From Halobaculum litoreum (lineage in GTDB: Archaea; Halobacteriota; Halobacteria; Halobacteriales; Haloferacaceae), in contig NZ_CP126156.1 of the NCBI RefSeq assembly GCF_030127125.1, positions 2,480,001 through 2,544,000 on the forward strand: 64,000 nt of DNA, in the 5' to 3' direction. Below, in pieces: positions 54,707-64,000 of the stretch (the first letter of the stretch is position 1; each line of letters opens with the position of its first letter). The position numbers and the translations under genes were made by a program. The notes below the pieces were generated by a model. That model was not told the DNA's origin and did no database searches. It was given only the letters and a program-made list of their open reading frames with translations.

Positions 54707-55755
54707 GCCTCCGGATCGACGTGTCGGCCGCGTTCGGCGACGCCGCCGGCGACGACGGCGCCGCGCCGTTCGTCGTCGAGGCCGCGCTCGCGGTCGCCCC
54801 CGGCGAGACCCTCGTCGTGCTCGGCCCCAGCGGGAGCGGCAAGACGCTGCTGTTGGAGACGGTCGCGGGCTTTCACCCCCACGAGGGGACGGTGACGCTC
54901 GACGGCGACCCGCTCCACGACCGGCCGCCCGAGCGGCGCGACTTCGGCTTCGTCTTCCAGGACTACGCGCTGTTCCCGCACCTGACGGCCCGCGAGAACG
55001 CCGCCTACGGCACCCGCTACCGCGACGACCACCGCGACCCGGAGGCGCTGCTCGCCGACCTCGGCGTCGGCCACCTCGCGGACCGGTACCCGGAGACGCT
55101 GTCGGGCGGGGAGCGCCAGCGGGTCGCGCTGGCGCGGGCGCTGGCGGTCCGGCCCGCGGTGCTGTTGCTGGACGAACCCCTCGCCGCGCTCGACGTGCCC
55201 ACCCGCCGGGCGCTGCGCGACGACCTGCTCGACGTGCTCGCCGACGCGACGGCGGTGTACGTCACCCACAACCGGACGACCGCCCGCGCGGTCGCCGACC
55301 GCATCGCCGTGATGCGCGGGGGCCGGGTCGTCCAGACCGGCACCCCCGACGACGTGTTCGAGCGCCCCGCCTCGCCGGCGGTGGCCGCCTTCACGGGGTC
55401 GAACGTCGTCGCCGCGGCGCCGATCCGGGACGCGCTCGCCCTCCCGTCGGACGCGACGGTCGCCGCGGTCCGCCCGGAACACGTCCGGCTGGACGCCGAC
55501 GGCCCGCTCGCCGGGACGGTCGCCCGCGTCGTCCGCGAGGACGCCGTCCACCGCGTCGTCGTCGACCTCGACGCGCCCGACGCCGCCCCGGCTTCCGATC
55601 CCGCCGGTGGCGGCCCCGCCGACGCGCCCGCCGACGCGGTCGCGCGGGGCGGCGACGGCCGCCTCTCGCTGTTCGCGAGCGATCCGCCCGCCGTCGGCGA
55701 GCGCGTGCGGCTGTCGGTGCCGGCCGACCGCGTGACGACGTACGGCGAGGAGTAA
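54703..55755 (+). CDS. Molybdate/tungstate-type ABC transporter ATP-binding protein
   Basis: 350 residues. Walker A LGPSGSGKTLLLE, Q-loop VFQDYALFPHL, signature LSGGERQRVALARAL, Walker B LLLDEPLAALD and H-loop YVTHNRT. A C-terminal TOBE-like region starts at VRPEHVRLDADGPLAG with an Ala/Asp-rich insertion. It powers the preceding permease (ATGA overlap). The TOBE extension fits the Mod/Wtp ATPases that sense cytoplasmic oxyanion. Confidence 0.88.
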   Translation: MSLRIDVSAAFGDAAGDDGAAPFVVEAALAVAPGETLVVLGPSGSGKTLLLETVAGFHPHEGTVTLDGDPLHDRPPERRDFGFVFQDYALFPHLTARENAAYGTRYRDDHRDPEALLADLGVGHLADRYPETLSGGERQRVALARALAVRPAVLLLDEPLAALDVPTRRALRDDLLDVLADATAVYVTHNRTTARAVADRIAVMRGGRVVQTGTPDDVFERPASPAVAAFTGSNVVAAAPIRDALALPSDATVAAVRPEHVRLDADGPLAGTVARVVREDAVHRVVVDLDAPDAAPASDPAGGGPADAPADAVARGGDGRLSLFASDPPAVGERVRLSVPADRVTTYGEE

Positions 55756-55814
55756 CGTAGAGCGGTTACGTCACGGGCCGTCCGTCCCCGGCTTCGGTTC
55801 CCGGGTACACTGAA

Positions 55815-56960
55815 GTGGTTCGTCGGCTACCCACGGGTACCGTGGCGCTCTCCGGGCGGACCGAGCACTCGCCGGCCGTCAGCTTCGACGCCGGGGAGTG
55901 GACCGGCGCGATAGGGGATTCGGTTACGGTCCTCCCGATCGTCGTCGGGCTGGCGGCGCTGACCCCCGTCTCGCTGGCGCACGCCCTCCTGTTCTTCGGC
56001 GTCTTCCAGATCGTCTGGGGGCTCGTGTACGGGCTCCCGCTCTCGGTCGAGCCGATGAAGGCGCTGGCGGGGCTGGCGCTGGCGGGCGCGCTGACCGCCG
56101 GCGAGTACGTGACCGCGGGGCTGCTCGCGGGCGTCGTGCTCGTCGTCGCCGCCGCGACCGGCGCGCTCTCGCGCGTCGAGCGATACGTCGGCGAGCCCGT
56201 GATACGCGGGATCCAGCTGGCCGTCGCGCTGGTGTTGCTCCGGGCGGGGGTCGACCTCGGCCTCGCGGACCCGACGCTCGCGCTGGCGGCCGCCGGCGTC
56301 GCCGGCGTCGTCGCGCTCGCGGGCCGCCGCCGGGGCGCCGCCCTCGCCGTGCTCGGCGTCGGACTGGCGCTCGCGCTCGCCGAGACGGGCCTCCCGGCGC
56401 CCGCGCTCCCGACCCTCGCCGTGTTCCCCGCGGCCGCGCCGGCGGTCACGGCGGACGCGCTGTCGGCGACGACGGGCCAACTCGCGATGACGGTCGGCAA
56501 CGCCGCCGTGGCGACGAGTCTCCTCCTGTCGGACCTGTTCGACGCCGACGTGTCACCCGACCGCCTCTCCGGCAGCATGGGCGCGATGTGCCTGTCCGCG
56601 GTGCCGCTGGGCGGCGTGCCGATGTGTCACGGCTCGGGCGGGCTCGCGGGCAAACACGCCTTCGGCGCCCGGACGGGCGGGGCGAACCTCGTCCTCGGGG
56701 GGCTGTACCTCGCGGCGGTGCCGTTCGCGGGCGTCGTCGCCGCCTTCCCGATGGCCGTGCTCGGCGTCGTGCTCGCGGTCGTCGCGGCCCACCTCGGTCG
56801 CCGCGCCGTCGCCGTCGAGGGGCGCGGCGCGCTCGCGGTCGTCGCGGTCGTCGGCGTCGTCGGCCTCGCGTGGAACGTCGGCGCGGCGTTCCTCGCCGGC
56901 CTCCTCCTCGACGCGCTCCGCCGCCGGGTCGCGCCCGCCCGGGGCGCCGCCGGGACCTGA
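55815..56960 (+). CDS. MOT1-type molybdate/sulfate transporter
   Basis: 381 residues from GTG 55815; a second GTG at 55842 is possible. About ten membrane segments. LPLSVEPMKALAGLALAG and PMCHGSGGLAGKHAFGARTG are the two MOT1 (MFS_MOT1) signatures seen in plant and archaeal molybdate carriers. It is a single-polypeptide, secondary transporter encoded directly after an ABC system probably for the same anion. Either sulfate or molybdate is possible by family; context favours molybdate. Confidence 0.85.
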   Translation: MVRRLPTGTVALSGRTEHSPAVSFDAGEWTGAIGDSVTVLPIVVGLAALTPVSLAHALLFFGVFQIVWGLVYGLPLSVEPMKALAGLALAGALTAGEYVTAGLLAGVVLVVAAATGALSRVERYVGEPVIRGIQLAVALVLLRAGVDLGLADPTLALAAAGVAGVVALAGRRRGAALAVLGVGLALALAETGLPAPALPTLAVFPAAAPAVTADALSATTGQLAMTVGNAAVATSLLLSDLFDADVSPDRLSGSMGAMCLSAVPLGGVPMCHGSGGLAGKHAFGARTGGANLVLGGLYLAAVPFAGVVAAFPMAVLGVVLAVVAAHLGRRAVAVEGRGALAVVAVVGVVGLAWNVGAAFLAGLLLDALRRRVAPARGAAGT

Positions 56961-56994
56961 CGGCTTTTCACGCCGCCGGCGCGTCCGGTCGGCC

Positions 56995-57618
56995 ATGGAA
57001 CGGTGGGACGCGCTGTTCGACCGCGGGGAGTCGGCCGACGCCGACGCCGAGACGATCCGGACGACGCTCCGGGAGCGACGCGAGCGCGCGAGCCGGACGG
57101 ACCGGGCGGACGACGGCGACGCCGACACCGACGCGGCGTCGGGCGACCGACCGTCGCCGTCGCCCGCCCGCGTCGTCGCCGACGCGGACGTGCTCGCGGC
57201 GGACCTGCTCGTCGGGGGCGACGCGCGGGCGGCGCTCGACCCGCTGCGGGCGCACTCGTGGACGACGCTCGTCGCCAGCGACGCCCTCCTCGCCGACGCC
57301 GAGGCGACGATCGGGGACCTCGCGGGCGCCGCCCTCGCGGCCGACTGGCGCGAGAAGGCGGGCGCGTGGCGCGAGCCGGTCGGCCAGCCGCCGGGCGACC
57401 ACCCGGCGCTCGCGTCGGCGTACCGCGGCGGCGCGATGCACGTCCTCTCGTTCGACGACCGCCTCACCGCCGCGGGGACGGCCGCGGGGCTCAACGACCG
57501 CTTCCCGGTGAGCGTGCGCGAGCCGCGGGCGTTCGCGGCGCTGTTCGACGCCGCGAGCCTCTACCCGGAGGTGGCGGACGGCGCGTACCCGGGCCCGGAT
57601 CTGGACCCCCGAGCGTGA
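56995..57618 (+). CDS. DUF7384 family protein, PIN-like
   Basis: 207 residues. A disordered acidic N-terminus of about 55 is followed by ARVVADADVLAADLLVGGD and LRAHSWTTLVASDALLADAE, which resemble a PIN domain start with conserved Asp; AMHVLSFDDRLTAAGTAAGL gives the later acidic cluster. The family is known in haloarchaea but untested. If PIN-like it would be a metal-dependent ribonuclease. No antitoxin neighbour is seen. Confidence 0.68.
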   Translation: MERWDALFDRGESADADAETIRTTLRERRERASRTDRADDGDADTDAASGDRPSPSPARVVADADVLAADLLVGGDARAALDPLRAHSWTTLVASDALLADAEATIGDLAGAALAADWREKAGAWREPVGQPPGDHPALASAYRGGAMHVLSFDDRLTAAGTAAGLNDRFPVSVREPRAFAALFDAASLYPEVADGAYPGPDLDPRA

Positions 57619-57652
57619 CCGCCCGGCCGCGGTCGCTCGCCGGTCGACCGCG

Positions 57653-58579
57653 CTAGTCGTCCGCCTCGGGGGCGTCGACCCCGTCCGGGGGCGTGAGGTC
57701 GCGCTCGAACTCGTCGAACACGTCGAGGTCGTCGGGCAACTCGTACTCGATCCGCCGCTCGTCGGCGCGGTTCACCAGCTTCTCCTCGACCGGCTCGGCG
57801 ACGGACTCCCAGCCGGGCTTCACGCGGATGCCGCGGGCGGGCGAGCCGGCGACGATGTGGTGGTCGGGGACGTCGCCCTGGACGGTGGACTTGGCGCCGA
57901 CGACGGCGTTCTTCCCGATGCGGCAGCCCGCGCGCACCATCGAGTCGTAGGTGACGCGCGCGTCGTCGTCGACGACGGTGTGGTAGTTCTCGACGGCCGT
58001 CTGGTCGTTCACGTCGTGGTCGTGGCTGTACAGGTGCGCGGAGTCGGAGATGGAGACGCGGTCGCCGACGGTGAGCTTCCCCCGGTCGTCGAGGTGGACG
58101 TCGTCGTGGATCACCGTGTTGTCGCCGATCTCGATGTTGTGGCCGTAGGTGAACGTGATCCCCTTGAACAGCCGGAGGTTCTCCCCGGCCTCGGCGAACA
58201 GGTGGGTCGCGAGCATCTGCCGGAACCGCAGCGCGAACGCGATGTTGTCCGCCATCGGCGTCGCGTCGAACTGGCGCCACAGCCACTGGAGGTGCTTGGA
58301 GCGTTTGTACCGCTGTTCGTCCTTCTCGGCGTAGTACTCCGACTCCAGCGTCGCGTTACACGGGTCGTACCCCTGCAGGCGCACGCGCTCGGCGGGCGTC
58401 ACGTCCTCCCCGGCCTGCCACCGCTCGTAGGCGTCGCGGTCGCCGAACAGGTCCACGAGCGTGTCGCGGACGACATCGCAGGTGTCCTCCTCCGACGAGA
58501 GCCGGTCGTCCACCTGATCGATGAAGGCCGTGACCCCCTCGTCCGCCTCGGGAGGGAGGGACACGTGACGCTTGGTCAT
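57653..58579 (-). CDS. Hexapeptide-repeat acyltransferase
   Basis: 308 residues. The N-terminal about 110 are helical; then a left-handed beta-helix: IEIGDNTVIHDDVHLDDRGK, VGDRVSISDSAHLYSHDHDV, CRIGKNAVVGAKSTVQGDVP and HHIVAGSPARGIRVKPGW. The repeat pattern and SPAR end are of the maltose/galactoside O-acetyltransferase class (LbH_MAT-like). Likely acetylates a sugar; divergent from levansucrase, so it might modify a polysaccharide or precursor, but that link is inference. Confidence 0.83.
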   Translation of the reverse strand: MTKRHVSLPPEADEGVTAFIDQVDDRLSSEEDTCDVVRDTLVDLFGDRDAYERWQAGEDVTPAERVRLQGYDPCNATLESEYYAEKDEQRYKRSKHLQWLWRQFDATPMADNIAFALRFRQMLATHLFAEAGENLRLFKGITFTYGHNIEIGDNTVIHDDVHLDDRGKLTVGDRVSISDSAHLYSHDHDVNDQTAVENYHTVVDDDARVTYDSMVRAGCRIGKNAVVGAKSTVQGDVPDHHIVAGSPARGIRVKPGWESVAEPVEEKLVNRADERRIEYELPDDLDVFDEFERDLTPPDGVDAPEADD

Positions 58580-58693
58580 ACCCGTTCGCTACTCCGCCGC
58601 GGGACAAATGGGTTCGGATATGCGCACCCCGCGGGGAACCGCCCGCGACGACGAAGCGACAGCGGTTAGGAGCCGCCTTTCGTGCTCCCGTGC

Positions 58694-60043
58694 ATGACCG
58701 ACAGCGACCCCGCCGCGGGCGCCGACCCCGGCGACGCCGAGGCGATCCGTCGCCGGACGCCCGCGTGGACCCGCGAACAGGCGAGCCGGCTCGCCCGCGT
58801 CGACGACGCCGTCAAGCCCGTCGTCTACCCGCCGAACGAGCCCGTCAGCGACGAGGTGTACCTGTGGGACACGTGGCTGCTCCGCGAACGCGACGGCTCG
58901 CTCGCGGACGTGGGCGGCTACCGCGTCGCGCTCGCGCTCACCGCGCCGCGCGACCTCCTGCCGGGCAAGCGCCACGACGTCGCCACGATCCGCGCGTTCT
59001 ACTCCGCCGACGGTGAGTCGTGGGACTGCGCCGGCCCCGTGTTCGAGCACAGCGAGCCGCTCGGCTCGCGACAGTGGGCCGGCTGTGCGCTGTGGGACCC
59101 CGACGGCGAGGGTCCCGCCGACCTCTACTGCTACTACACCGCCGCCGGCGAGGCCGGCGAGGCGGACCTCAGCTACACCCAGCACATCGCGCTGGCGACC
59201 GGCGGCACTCTGACCGTCGAGGGCGACCCCGACGACCCGGACGGCCTCGCCGTCGAGGGCACCTTCGCCCACGAGTCGCTCCTGCGCCCCGACGGCGTCC
59301 GCTACGAGACGGAGGCGCAGTCGCGCGGGATGATCTACACGTTCCGCGACCCGTGGTTCTTCACCGACCCCGCGACCGGCGAGACCCACCTGCTGTTCGA
59401 GGCGAACGTCCCCGTCCCCGAGGGGAGCGACGCCTGCGGCGGCGACCCCGTCCACCAGGAGTTCAACGGCGCCGTCGGCATCGCCGACTCGCCGACGGGC
59501 GACCCGACCGAGTGGGAACTGCGCGACCCGCTGCTCCACTCGACGTGCGTCAACCAGGAACTCGAGCGCCCGCACGTCGTCGTGCGCGACGGTCGCTACT
59601 ACCTGTTCGTCTCCAGCCACGAACACACGTTCGCGCCCGGCCTCGCGGGGTTCGACGCGCTGTACGGCTTCGTCGCCGACTCCCTGCACGGCGACTACCG
59701 CCCGCTCAACGACACCGGCCTCGTGCTCACCAACCCCGGGAACGCGCCGTTCCAGACGTACTCGTGGCTCGCGTTCCCGCACGCGGAGGAACTGCTCGTC
59801 ACCTCCTTCTTCAACTACTTCGACCTCGAGGGGCGCAGCCTCGACGACGTGGCCGAGCTGCCGCCCGCGGAGCAGCACCGCCGCTTCGGCGGGACGCTGT
59901 CGCCGACGATCCGGATCGAACTGGACGGCGACCGGACCCGCGTGCTGGGGAAACTGAAGCACGGTCACATCCCGCTGCCGCACGAGGCCCTGCCGGAGTT
60001 GCCGACGCGGAGTCGCGGCGGGCGGCGCGGCGGGTATCGCTGA
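58694..60043 (+). CDS. GH68 levansucrase/fructosyltransferase
   Basis: 449 residues from ATG 58694 (an upstream GTG adds four). A five-bladed propeller that splits sucrose and transfers fructose to growing levan. Asp59 (YLWDTWLL) is the nucleophile, Asp219 (TFRDPWFF) the transition-state stabiliser and Glu291 (QELERPHVV) the acid/base. AGCALWDPDGEGPADLYCYY is also family-typical. There is no signal peptide or Tat motif at the visible start, so export is unclear. Divergent from an acyltransferase; a hicBA pair and a GH32 enzyme follow. Confidence 0.88.
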   Translation: MTDSDPAAGADPGDAEAIRRRTPAWTREQASRLARVDDAVKPVVYPPNEPVSDEVYLWDTWLLRERDGSLADVGGYRVALALTAPRDLLPGKRHDVATIRAFYSADGESWDCAGPVFEHSEPLGSRQWAGCALWDPDGEGPADLYCYYTAAGEAGEADLSYTQHIALATGGTLTVEGDPDDPDGLAVEGTFAHESLLRPDGVRYETEAQSRGMIYTFRDPWFFTDPATGETHLLFEANVPVPEGSDACGGDPVHQEFNGAVGIADSPTGDPTEWELRDPLLHSTCVNQELERPHVVVRDGRYYLFVSSHEHTFAPGLAGFDALYGFVADSLHGDYRPLNDTGLVLTNPGNAPFQTYSWLAFPHAEELLVTSFFNYFDLEGRSLDDVAELPPAEQHRRFGGTLSPTIRIELDGDRTRVLGKLKHGHIPLPHEALPELPTRSRGGRRGGYR

Positions 60044-60110
60044 GACGGGTTCGATTCGTCTCGTCCGAAGTTTCGGTTTGGCTTCGTCCTGCAAGTGGTG
60101 TGGCGAATTC

Positions 60111-60116
60111 TTATAC
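60111..60116 (+). promoter_or_regulatory. TATA box of hicBA
   Basis: ttatac, 26-31 bases before ATG 60142, in an A/T-rich patch that contrasts with the surrounding sequence. Leaderless promoter for the toxin-antitoxin pair. Confidence 0.65.
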
Positions 60117-60141
60117 GGTCCATCGGCCAACTAGGCACACG

Positions 60142-60411
60142 ATGGCCGGTTCGACTCGGAACGGCGAACCAAATGATGGCGAGATTCGTCTCTGGCAAGA
60201 GGATGGCTGGTGGATCGCGAAAGAAGTCGATACGGGCGTGACCACGCAGGGAGAGTCCAGAGAAGAAGCGCTGGATAACCTCGACGACGCTGTCGCAGTC
60301 CACACCGGCGAACGTGGCCACGAACCGACGGACGAGGAACTTCGTGCGCTGGGAATCGATCCCGTCGACAACACCACTGGCGACCGAGAGCCGCCGGACG
60401 TGCTCGACTGA
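60142..60411 (+). CDS. hicB: HicB-family antitoxin
   Basis: 89 residues from ATG 60142. IRLWQEDGWWIAKEVDTGVT and TQGESREEALDNLDDAVAVH follow the degraded RNase-H fold of HicB. It neutralises HicA and, with it, usually represses the operon. No separate DNA-binding domain is evident in the short C-terminus (RALGIDPVDNTTGDREPPD), so repression may be weak or complex-dependent. Codon use is visibly lower in G+C than its neighbours, suggesting transfer. Next gene starts four bases later. Confidence 0.85.
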   Translation: MAGSTRNGEPNDGEIRLWQEDGWWIAKEVDTGVTTQGESREEALDNLDDAVAVHTGERGHEPTDEELRALGIDPVDNTTGDREPPDVLD

Positions 60412-60414
60412 TCG

Positions 60415-60666
60415 ATGGGGCGGCGGACGTTCTCCGGAATGGAGGTCGTGAAGGTTCTCGTCAACGTCGGCGGGTTTGAGTGGCGACGGACGACTGGTGA
60501 CCACGCGCAACTGTACTACGAACACCCGACCAACGATACAGACCATCGACAAGTGACCGTTCCGCTGCACGACGAGCTACGTACCGGAACGCTTCGGAGC
60601 ATCGCCGAGAGCGCCGGAGCACACGAGTTCGATGCGTTCTGTGAGTGGATCGACGACAACGCCTAA
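60415..60666 (+). CDS. hicA: HicA-family mRNA interferase toxin
   Basis: 83 residues. RTFSGMEVVKVLVNVGGFEW is the HicA N-terminus; TTGDHAQLYY has the catalytic His in its GxH context, and RQVTVPLHDELRTGTLRSIA is the C-terminal part of the dsRBD-like fold. It cleaves mRNA when not bound by HicB. Lower in G+C than neighbours. Order hicB-hicA is the reverse of many loci but is common in archaea and cyanobacteria. Confidence 0.87.
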   Translation: MGRRTFSGMEVVKVLVNVGGFEWRRTTGDHAQLYYEHPTNDTDHRQVTVPLHDELRTGTLRSIAESAGAHEFDAFCEWIDDNA

Positions 60667-60818
60667 TCCCGCAACGAAGAGCCGAGGCGAACCATTCGAC
60701 GCCTTCTCGAACGGGCGCTGCCCGTTCCGGCCTGTACAGTGCCCGACCTGCTGTAGTCCGTGGCGAAGTGGTACGCCGCCGACTCGCCCACCACGTCGAC
60801 TTCTTTTGACGCGACCGG

Positions 60819-63092
<2,274 letters not shown>

Positions 63093-63269
63093 TCACTCGC
63101 CGACGAAAAAGCGTTCCCGTCGTCCGCGACGCCGCCCGGTCCGGCGGCGGCGCGCCCGCCGAGTCGCAGCGCGCGGACGGGTCCGCCGGGCGCGGGCCGG
63201 GAGCGCGGCGACGGCGGCGGCGCCCCCGCAACCGGGTCGGATAAGTGCCGCTGGGTCCAAGACCGGGGC

Positions 63270-64000
63270 ATGCAGTACCGCGAACTCGGAGACTCGGGCG
63301 TGGAGGTCAGCGAGGTCGCCTTCGGCGCGTGGGTCGTCGGCACCGACTGGTGGGGCGACCGGACCGACGAGGACTCGATTCGGATGGTCCAGCACGCCCT
63401 GGACCGCGGGATCACGTTCTTCGACACCGGCGACGTGTACGGCCACGGCCGCTCGGAGGAGCCGATCGGCGAGGCGCTCGGCGAGTTCCGCGACGAGGTC
63501 ACCGTCGGCACGAAGGTCGGCTACGACTTCTACAACAACGCGCAGGCCGGCCACGGCGAGATCCCGAAGGATCTCTCGCCCGAGTACCTCCGGAACGCCG
63601 TCGAGCAGAGTCTCGACCGACTGGACATGGAGTACCTCGACGTGCTGTTCCTCCACAACGCGAACGTCGACGAGGTGACCGACGAGGTGCTGGAGGAGCT
63701 GTACGCGATGCGCGAGGAGGGGCTGTACGACGCGCTCGGCTGGGCGCTCGGCCCGTCGATCGGCTGGCTCGCCGAGGGCGACCGCGCGGTCGAACTCGAC
63801 TTCGACGCGGTCCAGACCGTGTACAACCTGTTCGAGCAGACGCCAGGCCGCCACTTCCTCGACACGATCCGCGAGGAGGGCGCCGACACGAGCCTCATCG
63901 CGCGCGTCCCGCACTCCTCGGGGCTGCTCAACAAGCAGGTGCGCCCCGACACCGAACTCGGCAAGGGCGACCACCGCGCCCACCGCCCGGACGCGTGGTT
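63270..64000 (+). CDS. Aldo/keto reductase, N-terminal part
   Basis: From ATG 63270, open to the window edge (about 243 residues). TIM-barrel NADP-dependent oxidoreductase: Asp and Tyr in FFDTGDVYGHG, Lys in GTKVGYD and His in VLFLHNAN form the catalytic tetrad. SGVEVSEVAFGAWVVG is the usual start. The C-terminal cofactor-binding part is missing. Divergent from GH32, so it could reduce a released sugar, but this is inference. Confidence 0.88.
   Translation, partial: MQYRELGDSGVEVSEVAFGAWVVGTDWWGDRTDEDSIRMVQHALDRGITFFDTGDVYGHGRSEEPIGEALGEFRDEVTVGTKVGYDFYNNAQAGHGEIPKDLSPEYLRNAVEQSLDRLDMEYLDVLFLHNANVDEVTDEVLEELYAMREEGLYDALGWALGPSIGWLAEGDRAVELDFDAVQTVYNLFEQTPGRHFLDTIREEGADTSLIARVPHSSGLLNKQVRPDTELGKGDHRAHRPDAW

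Overview
The window is chromosomal DNA from an extremely halophilic archaeon (class Halobacteria). The evidence is very high G+C by eye, near-total G/C at third codon positions, strongly acidic proteins, Tat-type lipoprotein signals, PGF-CTERM-like C-termini, F420 enzymes (cofE, mer), an archaeal SUI1 factor, TATA boxes 23-33 bases upstream of start codons, and many small haloarchaeal domain-of-unknown-function proteins. It looks like core chromosome. I see no integrase, transposase, CRISPR array or rRNA. The only clear accessory island is a small, lower-GC hicBA toxin-antitoxin pair inside a levan (fructan) locus.

Layout. 1-3.8 kb: 5' end of a thiolase, an AAA+ ATPase with a His/Asp tail, a winged-helix/zinc-ribbon regulator and a PhnP-like metallo-hydrolase. 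4.2-10.7 kb: a CARDB-type surface protein with a MacB-type ABC ATPase and permease, then a PQQ-type sugar dehydrogenase coupled to an arylsulfotransferase-like secreted protein. 10.7-17.3 kb: DUF5787 and DUF6517 proteins, threonine synthase, a Nudix/eIF2B fusion, and the F420 pair cofE-mer. 17.3-25 kb: small proteins, then mutS-mutL and a large methyltransferase-like protein. 25.2-29.6 kb: a MoxR / DUF58 / transglutaminase operon. 29.8-38.5 kb: SUI1, a surface gluzincin-like peptidase, rhodanese, Nudix, DUF5809/DUF5810/RimI, aconitase and dUTPase. 38.6-49.6 kb: a histidine kinase, a PH-like protein, tRNA-Lys, M20 peptidase, DUF7119, rdgB, an Nmad3-like protein, DsrE, tRNA-Gly, nadE, DUF3105, enoyl-CoA hydratase, DUF7114, tRNA-Thr, and DUF2892 and VOC proteins. 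49.6-57 kb: a cupin, a membrane hydrolase, a TrkA-type protein, a DapA/KdgA-family aldolase and a molybdate (or tungstate/sulfate) uptake cluster of regulator, ABC permease, ABC ATPase and MOT1 carrier. 57-64 kb: a PIN-like protein, hexapeptide acyltransferase, GH68 levansucrase, hicBA, GH32 fructan hydrolase and the 5' part of an aldo/keto reductase.

A major caveat: at least 14 otherwise well-conserved genes change reading frame, at 19 sites in all, nearly always within a short run of G or C. Most are consistent with loss of one base. So many breaks in housekeeping genes (mutL, aconitase, the DUF58 and transglutaminase genes and others) are best explained by uncorrected indels in the assembly. 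These genes are therefore annotated as single coding regions, with the frameshift positions stated.

Themes linking the genes: (i) cell-surface export and sensing (CARDB/MacB, sugar dehydrogenase/arylsulfotransferase-like, gluzincin, transglutaminase operon); (ii) DNA and nucleotide quality control (mutS, mutL, methyltransferase-like protein, dUTPase, RdgB, Nmad3-like); (iii) F420 and C1 metabolism; (iv) Mo/W acquisition; (v) levan synthesis and degradation with a toxin-antitoxin module between the two enzymes.
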